A program made the translations under genes and the position numbers. From Cupriavidus necator (GTDB lineage: Bacteria > Pseudomonadota > Gammaproteobacteria > Burkholderiales > Burkholderiaceae), in NCBI GenBank assembly GCA_022041995.1, contig CP074381.1, positions 868,001 through 932,000 on the forward strand: a DNA stretch of 64,000 nucleotides, read 5' to 3'. The notes under the pieces are model-generated. The model ran no database searches. It was not told the origin of the DNA and saw nothing but the letters and a program-made list of their open reading frames with translations. This document shows positions 25,087 to 35,644 of this stretch, one piece after another (the stretch's first letter is position 1; every line of letters begins with the position of its first letter).

Positions 25087-26844
25087 ATGTCGTCTGTCAT
25101 GCCGGTCGAGAAACGCGACTATGCCGTCAACCGCCGCCTGCTGATACTGTCCGTGATCGCGCTGGGCATCGGTGCGCTCAGCACCGTGGCGGCGGATGTG
25201 CTGGTGAACCTGATCCGGTTTTTCACCAACCTGTTTTTCTACCAGACCCTGTCGCTGGCTGAGCGTTCGCCTGCCAACCATGCGTTGGGGGCGTGGGTGA
25301 TCGTGGTGCCGGTCATCGGCGGTTTGATCGTCGGCCTGATGGCGCGCTACGGCAGCGACAAGATCCGCGGCCACGGCATTCCCGAGGCCATCGAGGCGGT
25401 GCTGTTCGGCAAGAGCAAGATGTCGCCGCGGGTGGCGGTGCTCAAGCCGTTGTCCTCGGGCATCGTGATCGGCAGCGGGGGACCGTTCGGTGCCGAAGGG
25501 CCGATCATCATGACCGGCGGCTCGCTGGCGTCGCTGCTGGCGCAGTACCTGCACCTGACCGCGGGCGAGCGCAAGGCGCTGCTGGTGGCGGGCGCTTGCG
25601 CCGGCATGACCGCCATCTTCGGCACGCCGGTGGCGGCGGTGCTGCTGGCGATCGAGCTGCTGCTGTTCGAGCTGCGTCCGCGCAGCCTGCTGCCGGTGGC
25701 GCTGGCCTGCGCAATAGCGGGCTTCCTGCGGCCGCTGTTGTTCGAGGCCGCGCCGCTGTTTCCGCTGCAGACGGCGGCGGCGGGCACGCCGGCGCTGTTC
25801 TCCTGTGTGCTGGCCGGCCTGCTGTGCGGTGTGCTGGGCGCGGGTCTGACCCTCGCGCTGTACCGCACCGAAGACGCCTTCTCGCGCCTGCCGGTGCACT
25901 GGATGTGGTGGCCGGCGCTCGGCGGGCTGGTGGTCGGCATCGGCGGCTATTTCGAGCCGCGTGCGCTGGGCGTGGGCTATGACGTGATCGGCGACCTGCT
26001 GAATAATCGTATCGCCATCGAAATCGCGCTGGCACTGCTGGCGGTCAAGGCCGTGATCTGGATCGCGGCGCTGGGCTCGGGCACCTCGGGCGGGGTGCTG
26101 GCCCCGCTGCTGATGCTGGGCGCGGGCCTGGGCGTGGTGCTGGCGCCGTGGCTGCCGGGCGGCTCGCCGCAGCTGTGGGCGCTGGTATGCATGGCCGGGG
26201 TGCTGGGCAGCGTGCTGGGCGCGCCGCTGACCGCGATCGTATTCGCCTTCGGGCTGACGCATGACACGCAGTCGCTGCTGCCGCTGTTGCTGACTACCGC
26301 GGTGGCCTATGGCTTCTCGGTGCTGGTCATGAAGCGCTCGATCATGACTGAGAAGATCGCCCGGCGCGGGCTGCATATCTACCGCGAATACGGCGTGGAC
26401 CCGCTCGAGCGCGCGCATGTGGATGAGCTGATGACGCGCGACGTGGTCGCCATTGATGCCGACCTGCCGGTGGCCGAGGCGATGGTGCACTACTTCGGCG
26501 AGCATGCCGCGCATCGCGCCTACCCCGTGGTGGCCGGCGGGCGCGTGCTCGGCATGCTGGAACGCGCCGCCATCCGTGGCCTTGCCGCCGGCGAAGTTCC
26601 GCCCGGCATGCGCTGCCGCGACCTGCTGAGCACAGCGGCGCATGTGCTGCTGCCCGGCCAGACCGGGCGCGCCGCCGCGGGCAGCATGGCGGCGCTGAGC
26701 GTGGCGCGCCTGCCGGTGGTGGAAAGCATGGAGACCATGCGCCTGGCCGGCATCCTGTCGCTGCGCGACCTGCTGCGTCCCAGCGGCAGCGTCTTCCACG
26801 AGGAGTCGCGACGCGAGCGCCTGCGCGGCCGCACCGCGGCCTGA
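25087..26844 (+). CDS. ClC-type chloride channel/antiporter with CBS domains
   Basis: 585 residues: a ClC membrane domain with the family's anion-pathway loops (GHGIPEA near residue 95, GPFGAEGPI near 137, and GSGTSGGVLAPLL near 330), then a C-terminal CBS pair (LMTRDVVAIDADLPVAEAMV, then RLPVVESMETMRLAGILS). The gating glutamate of the GxEGP loop is present. Compared with E. coli ClcA, the first loop has His in place of Ser (GHGIP), and the proton-glutamate position (second Glu of the IEE pair) appears to be Leu in AVLLAIELLLFE. That alignment was done by eye. ClcB-like naming is possible. Divergent from the HPP-CBS gene. Confidence 0.87.
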   Translation: MSSVMPVEKRDYAVNRRLLILSVIALGIGALSTVAADVLVNLIRFFTNLFFYQTLSLAERSPANHALGAWVIVVPVIGGLIVGLMARYGSDKIRGHGIPEAIEAVLFGKSKMSPRVAVLKPLSSGIVIGSGGPFGAEGPIIMTGGSLASLLAQYLHLTAGERKALLVAGACAGMTAIFGTPVAAVLLAIELLLFELRPRSLLPVALACAIAGFLRPLLFEAAPLFPLQTAAAGTPALFSCVLAGLLCGVLGAGLTLALYRTEDAFSRLPVHWMWWPALGGLVVGIGGYFEPRALGVGYDVIGDLLNNRIAIEIALALLAVKAVIWIAALGSGTSGGVLAPLLMLGAGLGVVLAPWLPGGSPQLWALVCMAGVLGSVLGAPLTAIVFAFGLTHDTQSLLPLLLTTAVAYGFSVLVMKRSIMTEKIARRGLHIYREYGVDPLERAHVDELMTRDVVAIDADLPVAEAMVHYFGEHAAHRAYPVVAGGRVLGMLERAAIRGLAAGEVPPGMRCRDLLSTAAHVLLPGQTGRAAAGSMAALSVARLPVVESMETMRLAGILSLRDLLRPSGSVFHEESRRERLRGRTAA

Positions 26845-26847
26845 GCG

Positions 26848-27267
26848 CTACTTGTACGTTGACAGCAGGATGCTGGTCTCGGTGGCGCTGATGCCGTCGA
26901 TCAGCCGGATCCGGTCCAGCGTGCGGTCGAAGGCCTCGAGCGTATCGGCGCGCAGCTCGGCAATGATGTCCCAGCGGCCATTGGTGGTGTGCAGCGCCTG
27001 CACATTGGGTTCGCCTCGCAGCGCCTGCAGCACGGCGCGCGCCTTGTTGCCTTCCACGGCAATCGTCATCCAGGCGCGGATGCGGTGCGCTTCGGCCTCG
27101 GGCCGCAGGCGCACCGTGTAGCCAACGATCACCCCTTCCTGTTCCAGCTTGTCGATGCGGTTCTGCACGGTCGCGCGCGACACGCGCAGCGCCTGCGCCA
27201 GCGCCGTGACCGGCATGCGCGCGTTGTCGCGCAGGAGGGAAATCAGCTGGTGATCGGTGGCATCCAT
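26848..27267 (-). CDS. Lrp/AsnC family transcriptional regulator
   Basis: 139 residues from ATG at 27267: N-terminal HTH (MDATDHQLISLLRDNARMP, then ALAQALRVSRATVQNRIDKL) and C-terminal RAM/AsnC ligand domain (AWMTIAVEGNKAR, LHTTNGRWDIIAEL, ISATETSILLSTYK). The frame is open far upstream but the extra sequence is not Lrp-like. It is divergent from the amidinotransferase/ornithine cyclodeaminase pair, so arginine or ornithine is the likely effector. Convergent with the ClC gene, three bases between stops. Confidence 0.9.
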   Translation of the reverse strand: MDATDHQLISLLRDNARMPVTALAQALRVSRATVQNRIDKLEQEGVIVGYTVRLRPEAEAHRIRAWMTIAVEGNKARAVLQALRGEPNVQALHTTNGRWDIIAELRADTLEAFDRTLDRIRLIDGISATETSILLSTYK

Positions 27268-27379
27268 GGGTGGGCAAATGGTCTTTGCAAAGCGCCAGCA
27301 TGAGTTGGCATTTTGATAAATGACTCGCACAAATTGCGCAAGTTGCTGGCTATTAGTTAACACCAGCTTGCCCGAGAAT

Positions 27380-27395
27380 TCAATCGACCGATTGA
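27380..27395. promoter_or_regulatory. Palindrome in the lrp / amidinotransferase intergenic region
   Basis: TCAATCG-AC-CGATTGA, a perfect 7-bp inverted repeat, 32 bp before the amidinotransferase start. A second short palindrome TTGCGCAA is at 27334-27341. Both sit in the 160-bp divergent promoter region of an Lrp-type regulator and its probable targets, so one or both may be its binding sites. Confidence 0.45.
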
Positions 27396-27427
27396 TTTCC
27401 CAACCCCTGCCATAAAAAGGAGCCGCC

Positions 27428-28304
27428 GTGACCCACACCCCACGATCCTGCTGGTCGAGCCGACCTTCTACGACGTGTCGTACAGCATCAATCCGTGGAT
27501 GGATCCGGCTGCCTGGGCGCGCGACCCGCGCGGCATGCACCACAGCGCCATGCAGTCGTTCGACGCGCTGCGCGAGGCGCTGGGCCGGGCCGGCTTTGCG
27601 GTGGAAGTGGCCCTGGCGCACCGGGGCTGCCCGACATGGTGTTCCCGGCCAACGCCGCGGTGGTGCTCGATGGCCGCGCGCTGCTGGCGCGCTTCCGCTA
27701 CCCGCAACGCCGTGGTGAAGAGGCGCCGTTCGCCGACATCTTCGGCACGCTGCGCGAGCGCGGCCTGCTCGACGAAGTCGCGCTGCTGCCCGAGGGCTGC
27801 TTCCAGGAAGGCGCGGGCGACTGCATCTGGGATGCGGGCCGCGGCCACTTCTGGGCCGGGTTCGGTCCGCGCTCGTCGCATGAGGCGGCCGTGGCGGTGT
27901 CGAACTACTTCGGCAAGGACGTGGTGGCGCTGGAGCTGGCCACCGAGCAGAGCTACCACCTCGATGTCTGCTTCTGCCCGCTTTCCGGCGGCGAGGTGCT
28001 GTACTACCCGCCGGCCTTCAGCGAAGCGGCGCTGCGCGAACTGCGCGCGCGCGTGCCGGCGCGGCTGCGTATCGAGGCCAGCGCCGACGATCTGCGCCAC
28101 TTCAGCGTCAATGCCGTCAATCTCAACGACCAGGTGGTAATGACCCGCACCACGCCGCACCTGCGCACCGAACTGGGCCGGCGCGGCTACCAGCTGCATG
28201 AGGTCGACCTGTCGCCCTTCATGCTGTCCGGCGGCGGCGCGTATTGCATGACGCTGCGCCTGGATCGCCGCAGCGGGCCGGGCATCGCCGCGGTGGCGGC
28301 CTGA
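27428..28304 (+). CDS. Amidinotransferase-family arginine hydrolase (dimethylargininase / arginine deiminase-like), two frame breaks
   Basis: About 293 codons from GTG at 27428 (AAAGGAG upstream). The frame breaks at 27438-27441 (CCCC should be CCCCC) and at 27611-27613 (CCC should be CCCC). Restoring both gives a continuous protein: TILLVEPTFYDVSYSINPWM at the start, then LPDMVFPANAA, EGAGDCIW, the catalytic-type His in QSYHLDVCF and the catalytic Cys in SGGGAYCMTLRLDRR at the end. These are amidinotransferase/arginine-modifying enzyme features. Products are usually citrulline or ornithine. Because ornithine cyclodeaminase follows 35 bp later, release of ornithine from arginine is plausible. 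Confidence 0.8.
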
Positions 28305-28339
28305 GTGCAGGCACCGCACCGACAGCCAAGGAGACGGTC

Positions 28340-29425
28340 ATGAAAAGCACCGCCCGATCCCTGTTCCTGGACGCCAGCGACGTGGCCCGTCTGGTGGCGG
28401 CCATCGGCCCGCAGGCCGCCATTGTGGACCTGGCCGGGCAGGTCCGGCAGGCCTTCCTGCGCTGGGACGACTTCGACAAATCCGCACGGCTGGCGAGCCA
28501 TTCCGCGCGTGGCGTGATCGAGCTGATGCCGGTCAGCGACGGCATCCAGTATGCGTTCAAGTATGTGAACGGCCATCCGCGCAATGCGCAGCACGGCATG
28601 CCGACGGTGATGGCCTGCGGCTTGCTGGCCGAAGTGGAAACCGGCTTCCCGCTGATGCTGGCCGACCTGACGCTGGCCACTGCGTTGCGCACCGCGGCCA
28701 CCTCGGCGCTGGCGGCGCGCGCCATGGCGCGGCCCGGTGCGGCAACGATGGCGCTGATCGGCAACGGCGCGCAGGCCGAGTTCCAGGTGCTGGCCTTCCA
28801 GGCGATGCTGGGCGTGCGCGAGATCGCCGCCTATGACATCGATCCGGCCGCCACCACACGGCTGATGCGCAACCTTGGTGGCGTACCCGGTCTTTCGATC
28901 CGGCGCGCCGAATCGATCGAGGCCGCGCTGGCCGGGGCGGATGTGGTCTCCACGGTAACCGCCGACAAGACTCGCGCCACTATCCTCACGCCGGAAATGG
29001 TGCGGCCTGGCATGCACCTTAATGCGGTAGGCGGCGACTGCCCCGGCAAGACTGAACTGCATCCCGATATCCTGCGCCGCGCGCGCATCGTGGTGGAGTA
29101 CGAACCGCAGACGCGCATCGAAGGCGAGCTCCAGCAGTTGCCGGCCGACGCGCCGGTGACCGAACTGTGGCAGGTGCTGGCCGGCCACGCGCCCGGCCGC
29201 GCGGCGGCGGACGAGGTGACCGTGTTCGATTCGGTTGGGTTTGCGCTGGAAGACTACGCCGCGCTGCGCTGGCTCTACGCCGCAGCGCAGGCGCACCGGG
29301 CGGGCAGGGCCGTTGAACTGGTGGCGATGCCGCCGGATCCGCGCAACCTGTACGGCTGGATGATGGCCCAGGCCGACGGCAATGAAGCCGGGCTGGCAAC
29401 GCCCCGGCGGGCGGCAGTGGCCTGA
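28340..29425 (+). CDS. Ornithine cyclodeaminase family protein
   Basis: 361 residues of the ornithine cyclodeaminase/mu-crystallin family: L-ornithine to L-proline + NH3, NAD-dependent. Rossmann part: ATMALIGNGAQAEFQVLAF and the IAAYDIDP acceptor strand; substrate part: YAFKYVNGHPRNAQHGMPTV, with the lysine-containing strand, and LADLTLATALRTAATSAL. Length and motifs are closer to true OCD than to the alanine dehydrogenase branch. AAGGAG lies eight bases before the ATG. With the preceding amidinotransferase and the divergent Lrp it forms an arginine-to-proline unit. Confidence 0.9.
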   Translation: MKSTARSLFLDASDVARLVAAIGPQAAIVDLAGQVRQAFLRWDDFDKSARLASHSARGVIELMPVSDGIQYAFKYVNGHPRNAQHGMPTVMACGLLAEVETGFPLMLADLTLATALRTAATSALAARAMARPGAATMALIGNGAQAEFQVLAFQAMLGVREIAAYDIDPAATTRLMRNLGGVPGLSIRRAESIEAALAGADVVSTVTADKTRATILTPEMVRPGMHLNAVGGDCPGKTELHPDILRRARIVVEYEPQTRIEGELQQLPADAPVTELWQVLAGHAPGRAAADEVTVFDSVGFALEDYAALRWLYAAAQAHRAGRAVELVAMPPDPRNLYGWMMAQADGNEAGLATPRRAAVA

Positions 29426-29438
29426 AGCTGCAATCGAT

Positions 29439-29460
29439 ACCGGGGCCGGCATGCCCCGGT
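29439..29460. terminator. Hairpin between convergent genes
   Basis: ACCGGGGC, six-base loop, GCCCCGGT: a perfect 8-bp stem between the stop of the ornithine cyclodeaminase gene (29425) and that of the convergent HTH gene (29471). There is no T-run on either side, so it is at best a weak or factor-assisted terminator for both directions. Confidence 0.45.
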
Positions 29461-29470
29461 GCGGCCGTGC

Positions 29471-30067
29471 TCAGGCGGTGCGGCCCATCATCAGCTGGGC
29501 GCGCAGGAAGCCCTTGACCTCTTCCAGCGACGGCGTCTTCAGGAACACCATGATGCCCCAGTGCTGGAGGGCATCGGCCACGCCTTCATAGGCCTGGCGG
29601 TTGGTGATCACGGCAAAGATCACGTGCTGGCGGGCAAAGAAATTCTGCAGCTTCTCGATGGTGGCCGACTCGGCGTCGTTCAGTTCGTCGACGTAGTACA
29701 GCACCACGCGCGGATGCTCGCTGACCGAGGTGATGACGGTGTCCAGCACATCGTCGACCACCACGCTCTTGAGCGGCAGCCCCCACTTGGCAAGCTGGCC
29801 GTGGATGCGCTGCGCTTCCTGGTGGTTGGGGTGGAACACCACCAGGTCCAGGCCGTGCGGCGACGCCGATTCCGGCCCGATGCGCGTCGCCAGCAGGCGG
29901 TGCACGGTTTCCTTGTGGATGCGCCGGTGGCCGCCGTTGGTCTTCCAGGCGCCAAGTTCGCCGCGCTCGACCATCTTCTGGACGGTGCCCAGCGAGACGT
30001 TAAGCAGTTTTGCCGCTGTACGCGTGCTGTAATAAGGCTTTTCAGCCAGTGCCGGATCCAGTTTCAT
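29471..30067 (-). CDS. Excisionase/MerR-type HTH DNA-binding protein with C-terminal receiver-like domain
   Basis: 198 residues. Residues about 12-55 form an excisionase/BldC-type winged helix (YSTRTAAKLLNVSLGTVQKM, then GELGAWKTNGGHRRI). Residues about 70-190 look like an alternating alpha/beta receiver-like domain (LDLVVFHPNHQEAQRI, RVVLYYVDELND, HVIFAVITNR, IMVFLKTPSLEEVKGFL), but the usual phospho-aspartate position is not evident. It probably binds DNA and takes a non-phosphorylation input. No partner gene is adjacent on its strand, and its function is unknown. Confidence 0.75.
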   Translation of the reverse strand: MKLDPALAEKPYYSTRTAAKLLNVSLGTVQKMVERGELGAWKTNGGHRRIHKETVHRLLATRIGPESASPHGLDLVVFHPNHQEAQRIHGQLAKWGLPLKSVVVDDVLDTVITSVSEHPRVVLYYVDELNDAESATIEKLQNFFARQHVIFAVITNRQAYEGVADALQHWGIMVFLKTPSLEEVKGFLRAQLMMGRTA

Positions 30068-30560
30068 CCCATCACCCGTAGTACTGAAGGCAGCCGCGCC
30101 GGGATGGCGCCCGCGGCACCAGGCACAAGCGCCGCGCGGTTGTCACTGCCAAGGTTGACTGACCCTGTGTCCTGGCCCGCTCCCCCGCCGGCCGGACGGC
30201 TTTCGTTATAAATTTGTTATTTCTTTCATTTCTAGCTGATCAGCGATTTTCCGGACATATTGAATGTCTGGGACTCCGATCTGCTGGAAGCCAATAATAT
30301 GCCGCAAACGCCAATCGATCTGTAAGAAAAAACATAAATCCATCGCATATTGGTTGTTTAACGCACATTGGTGCTTGCAGGCATACACGACAGTAACGGA
30401 GACATTGATCTGCGGGGGTGGTTCCCCATGGTTGGAGGCAACGTCTTAAGGATCCGCTGAATACAGCGGCCGCTTCAGAGTTCTATCGTGACGTGACAGA
30501 TCGCGCGGCATGGCCGGCGCTGCTGCCCTCGATTCACAGTCCACGCTTCACAGCGATGCT
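30068..30560. other. AT-rich intergenic region without recognised gene
   Basis: About 490 bases between the HTH gene start and the dctD stop. 30190-30420 is markedly AT-rich for this genome and contains only a 60-codon open frame without family features. It must carry the HTH gene promoter and perhaps the end of the dctBD transcript. No hairpin terminator with a T-run was found. Confidence 0.5.
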
Positions 30561-31869
<1,309 letters not shown>

Positions 31870-31880
<11 letters not shown>

Positions 31881-33819
31881 GCTTTGCGTCCTGTGGGTTG
31901 GCGTCCTGCGGCGCCGGCGGCAGCACCAGCGTAAAGCAGGCGCCGCCGTCCGGGTGGTTGGCGGCGGACAGGCTGCCGCCGTTTTCATTGAGGATGCCGG
32001 CGGACAGCGTGAGACCGAGCCCCAGACCTTGCCCGGCGGGCTTGGTGGTGAAGAAGGGTTCGAACAGCCGTGCGAAGGCTTCCTCGGACAAGCCGGCGCC
32101 GTTGTCGCGCACGGTCAGGTGGACCATGGCGCCCGCCACGTGCGCGTGCAGTGCAATGCGCGGCGCGGACTGGCCGGCGACGGCATCGAGCGCGTTGCCG
32201 AGCAGGTTCACCAGCACCTGTTCCAGGCGGTTGGGATCGCACACCACGGCCAGCGTCGGATCGATATCGCGCTGCAGCGCGGGTTGGACCGCGTCCACGC
32301 GCGTCTGCAGCAGGAACAGCGCGTTGTCCACCGCTTCGGCCAGCCTGGCCTGGCGGCGTCCGTTGCCGGACTTGCGGGCAAACGACTTGAGCGCGCCGGT
32401 GATGCGGCCCATGCGCTCGACCAGCCCGATGATGGTGTCGAGGTTGGCGCGCACGGTGGCGTAGTCGCCGCGCTCGAGGAACTTGCCGGTGTTGCCGGAG
32501 ATGGTGCGCAGCGCCGCCAGCGGCTGGTTCAGTTCATGCGCGATGCCGGTCGACATCTGGCCCACGGCGGCCAGCTTGCCTGCCTGCAGCAGCCCGTCCT
32601 GGGCCTGGCGCAGCACGGTCTCGGCCCGGATGCGTTCGGCCACCTCGGCCTGCAGGCGCTGGTTGGAGGTGGACAGGTCGGCGGTGCGATCGGCCACCTT
32701 GCGCTCCAGTTCGCTGTTGGCCGCCTCCAGCGCGGCGCGCGCCGCCAGGCGCTCGTTGACGATGCGGCGGCGCACGTTCCACGCCGCCCCCAGCAGCAGC
32801 ACGAAGGCGCTCAGCACGCCGGCCAGCGCGGCCGTGTTGAGCGCGGCCACGCGCGCCTGCGAGGTATTGGTCAGCAGCGTCAGCTGCCAGTCAGTGCCGG
32901 GCAACGCGGCGCGCTGCGCCAGCATCGGCGGGCCGCCGCGCAGGCGCACCAGTTCGTCGCTGCTGCTGCCGTTGCCGTTGTTCAGCTTGCGCACCGGGGT
33001 CAGCGGCAGTTGCGGCAGCGGGGCGCGGTTGTACTGCAGGCTGCGCGCCAGCCGCTCGCGCGCCTCGGGTGACAGGGGGTGCAGCGCAGCCAGCTTCCAC
33101 GACGGGTCCGAGGCCAGGATCACCACGCCGTTCTCGTCGGTCAGCAGCATCTGGCTGTCGGCGCCCTGCCAGCGGTTCTCCAGCGGCTCCAGGCCGATCT
33201 TGACCACCGCCACGCCGACCGGGTTGTCGCGCTCGCCCAGCGGCGCCGACAGGTAGTAGCCCGATTCGCTGCGGGTGGTGCCCACGCCGTAGAAGCGGCC
33301 CAGCTGGCCGTCCATGGCTGACTGGAAGTACGGGCGGAAACTCAGCGCTTCGCCCAGGTAGCTGTCCGGGCGCTGCCAGTTGCTGCTGGCCAGCACCTTG
33401 CCGTGCGCATCCAGCACATAGATCACGCGCGTGCCGGCGCGGGTATTGAGGGCGCTCAGGTAGTCATTGGCGCGTGCCGCGCGGGCGGCGTCGTCCGGGC
33501 GCAGCAGCAGCGCGGCGATGCGCTCGTCCAGCGACAGCAGGCCGGGCACGTAGTCGTAGTGGGCCAGCTCGCTTTCCAGTGCCTGCGTGTATAGCCGCAA
33601 CTGCACCTGGCCGCGTTCGGCCTGGCGCGCCAGCGCGGTGTCGTAGCTGTAGCGGTAGCCGAGCGAGCCGGCCAGGCCCACCAGCACGGCCAGCGCCAGC
33701 AGTGCGAGCAGCGGGGCAGCGCCGCGCAGGCCGTGGGGCAGGCGCGAGCCGGTGGGTGCGGCGGACGCAGGTGCGGTGGCGCGGGTGGTATCGCCGGGAG
33801 AGTGTAGCGGACCGGTCAT
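31870..33819 (-). CDS. dctB: C4-dicarboxylate sensor histidine kinase DctB
   Basis: 649 residues: two membrane segments flank a large periplasmic double-Cache sensor domain (residues about 40-300, with VIYVLDAHGKVLASSNW, then RFYGVGTTRSESGYYLSAP). They are followed by a coiled linker, the H-box STGIAHELNQPLAAL with the phospho-histidine, and the HATPase domain (NLLGNALDA, GLGLGLTLSAGI). This is the DctB architecture sensing succinate, fumarate and malate. Start at 33819 places a short cytoplasmic tail before the first segment; upstream alternatives exist. It lies on the same strand as dctA and dctD, 165 bp downstream of the dctA stop. Confidence 0.9.
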
Positions 33820-33928
33820 CAGGTGTTGGGTGAGGCAGGTGGCAAAGCCGCCGCGCGGGCAAGACGGGCAGGGGCCGGCGCGGGTGCCTACTTTTACCAC
33901 ACCAGGGGGCAGTGCCGCGCCAGAATGC

Positions 33929-33963
33929 AAAAAGGCCCGGTTGCCGTATCGGCAACCGGGCCC
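33929..33963 (-). terminator. Rho-independent terminator of dctA
   Basis: A perfect 12-bp stem GGCCCGGTTGCC / GGCAACCGGGCC with five-base loop (33934-33962), followed on the minus strand by TTTTT (33929-33933). It starts 22 bp past the dctA stop and separates dctA from dctBD. Confidence 0.9.
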
Positions 33964-33984
33964 TGGCACGCCTGGCGGACGGTA

Positions 33985-35295
33985 TTACTTGCCCGCGAGG
34001 ACCTGGGCAGGTGCCAGGCCGGTGGTGGTATCCGAGGCGGGTTCATCCTCCTCGGACGGTACCGGCGCGCCGATGGCGCCTTCGCTTTTGGCGACGACGG
34101 CGGTGGCAATCGCATTGCCGAGCACATTGGTCACAGTGCGACCCATGTCGAGTACGTGGTCGATGCCCAGCACCAGCAGGATGCCGGCCTCCGGCAGGCC
34201 GAACATCGGCAGCACGGCGGCGACCACCACCAGCGAGGCGCGCGGCACGCCCGCGATGCCCTTGCTGGTGACAAGCAGGACCAGCAGCATGGTGATCTGC
34301 TGGGTCAGCGACAGATGGATGCCATACACCTGCGCCACGAACAGCGCGGCAAACGAGGTGTACATGATCGAGCCGTCCAGGTTGAACGAGTAGCCCAGCG
34401 GCAGCACGAAGTTGGTGATGCGCTCCTTGACGCCGAAGTGGGTCAGCTGGTCGATCACCTTGGGGTAGGCCGATTCGCTGCTGGCTGTGGCGAAGCCGAT
34501 CATCAGCGGCGTACGCATGCCCTTGAGCAGGCGGAACACGTCGCGGCCCAGGAAGTAGTAGCCGCCGGCGATCAGCGCCATCCACAGCAGCGCCAGCGCC
34601 AGGTACAGGCTGCCGATCAGCTTGGCGTACACCAGCAGCACGCCCAGGCCTTGCGCGGTGATGACCGCGGCGATCGCGCCGAACACGCCCACCGGCGCAA
34701 ACGCCATCACGTAGTTGGTGACCTTCAGCATCACCGCGGCGAGGCCCTCGATGCCTTGCAGCACGGGCTTGCCCACGCCGTCCTTGACCGTGCCCAGCGC
34801 AAAGCCGAAGAACAGCGAGAACACCACGATCTGCAGGATCTCGTTGTTCGCCATGGCCTCGACAAAGCTCTTGGGGAACATGTGGGCGATGAAGTCGCGC
34901 AGGTTCAGCGCGCCGGTCTTCAGGTTCGAGGCGGCGTCAGCCGGCGGCAGCGGCAGGTTCATGCCGTGGCCGGGTTCCAGCAGGTTGGCCATCACCAGGC
35001 CCAGCAGCAGCGAGGTGATCGAAGCGCCAACGAACCACATCATCGCCTTCAGGCCGATGCGGCCCACGGCGCGGCCATCGCCCATGCTGGCGATGCCGGC
35101 CACCAGCGTGGCGAACACCAGCGGGCCGATGATCATCTTGATCATCCGCAGGAATACATCAGTCAGGATGGACAGGTGGTCCGCAATCGATTTGGCAGTG
35201 GCGGCGTCCGGCGCCATGTTGTGCGCGGCGGTGCCGACCAGCACGCCTAGCAGCATCGCAATGAAGATCAGGGTGGGCAGTCGATTCAGTTTCAT
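33985..35295 (-). CDS. dctA: C4-dicarboxylate:proton/sodium symporter DctA
   Basis: 436-residue dicarboxylate/amino acid:cation symporter. The conserved elements are visible: MIIGPLVFATLVAGIASMGD, the serine-rich re-entrant loop TASSESAYPKVI, GYSFNLDGSIMYTSFAALFVAQ, and SKGIAGVPRASLVVVAAV with the second hairpin. It imports succinate, fumarate and malate. No good ribosome binding site precedes its ATG; instead a small ORF with a near-perfect one ends 6 bp upstream. Controlled by DctB/DctD through a sigma54 promoter 260 bp upstream, and ended by a strong terminator. Confidence 0.95.
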   Translation of the reverse strand: MKLNRLPTLIFIAMLLGVLVGTAAHNMAPDAATAKSIADHLSILTDVFLRMIKMIIGPLVFATLVAGIASMGDGRAVGRIGLKAMMWFVGASITSLLLGLVMANLLEPGHGMNLPLPPADAASNLKTGALNLRDFIAHMFPKSFVEAMANNEILQIVVFSLFFGFALGTVKDGVGKPVLQGIEGLAAVMLKVTNYVMAFAPVGVFGAIAAVITAQGLGVLLVYAKLIGSLYLALALLWMALIAGGYYFLGRDVFRLLKGMRTPLMIGFATASSESAYPKVIDQLTHFGVKERITNFVLPLGYSFNLDGSIMYTSFAALFVAQVYGIHLSLTQQITMLLVLLVTSKGIAGVPRASLVVVAAVLPMFGLPEAGILLVLGIDHVLDMGRTVTNVLGNAIATAVVAKSEGAIGAPVPSEEDEPASDTTTGLAPAQVLAGK

Positions 35296-35301
35296 CGTGG
35301 A

Positions 35302-35469
35302 TCAGGCCTGTGCGTCCGTCTCCTGTGGCAGGGACGGGCGTCTGTGTATTGCAGGAAGGCTGGGCGGCGATGTCGCGGCGCCGGGCCGGCCTTGTCGTGG
35401 TTCAGCGCGGCAACAGGTGCCGGGGTTCGCCGGGGTGGCGAAGGGGGTGGGCAAGGCGGGGTCGGTCAT
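35302..35469 (-). CDS. Putative 55-residue proline-rich leader peptide of dctA
   Basis: Small open frame from ATG at 35469 with AAAGGAGG seven bases upstream, the best ribosome binding site in the region, ending 6 bp before the dctA ATG. It holds 12 prolines in 55 residues and a CC pair, and has no known family. Its position inside the sigma54-driven 5' leader, together with the weak dctA start, suggests translational coupling or attenuation. It may simply be an untranslated leader; coding is unproven. Confidence 0.4.
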   Translation of the reverse strand: MTDPALPTPFATPANPGTCCRAEPRQGRPGAATSPPSLPAIHRRPSLPQETDAQA

Positions 35470-35557
35470 GTGTGTCCTCCTTTGTTTTTTGGCATGGGCC
35501 GGCGCGCCGGGATGCGTGCCGGCCGACCTGTCTGACGCTGTTAGCGGCGGCCTATAT

Positions 35558-35573
35558 TGCACGCGCCGTGCCA
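35558..35573 (-). promoter_or_regulatory. Sigma54 (-24/-12) promoter of dctA
   Basis: On the minus strand: TGGCAC-GGCGC-GTGCA, against the consensus TGGCAC-N5-TTGCA, one mismatch with the invariant GG and GC ten bases apart. It lies about 260 bp upstream of the dctA start and downstream of two candidate activator sites. Confidence 0.78.
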
Positions 35574-35644
35574 GCCCGAAGTGCCTTGCGCGGCCAGGTA
35601 ACTCTTTGAATAAAAAGTGGAAATTGAAGTGCTTCCGGCGCACG

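Noticed and set aside
24799..26799. 666-codon antisense frame over the ClC gene
   Set aside because: His/Gln/Arg-rich composition typical of reverse frames in high-GC genes; the plus-strand ClC protein is clear.
30206..30388. 60-codon minus-strand frame in the AT-rich gap
   Set aside because: No ribosome binding site and no family features; AT-rich sequence opens frames by chance less often here, but support is still lacking.
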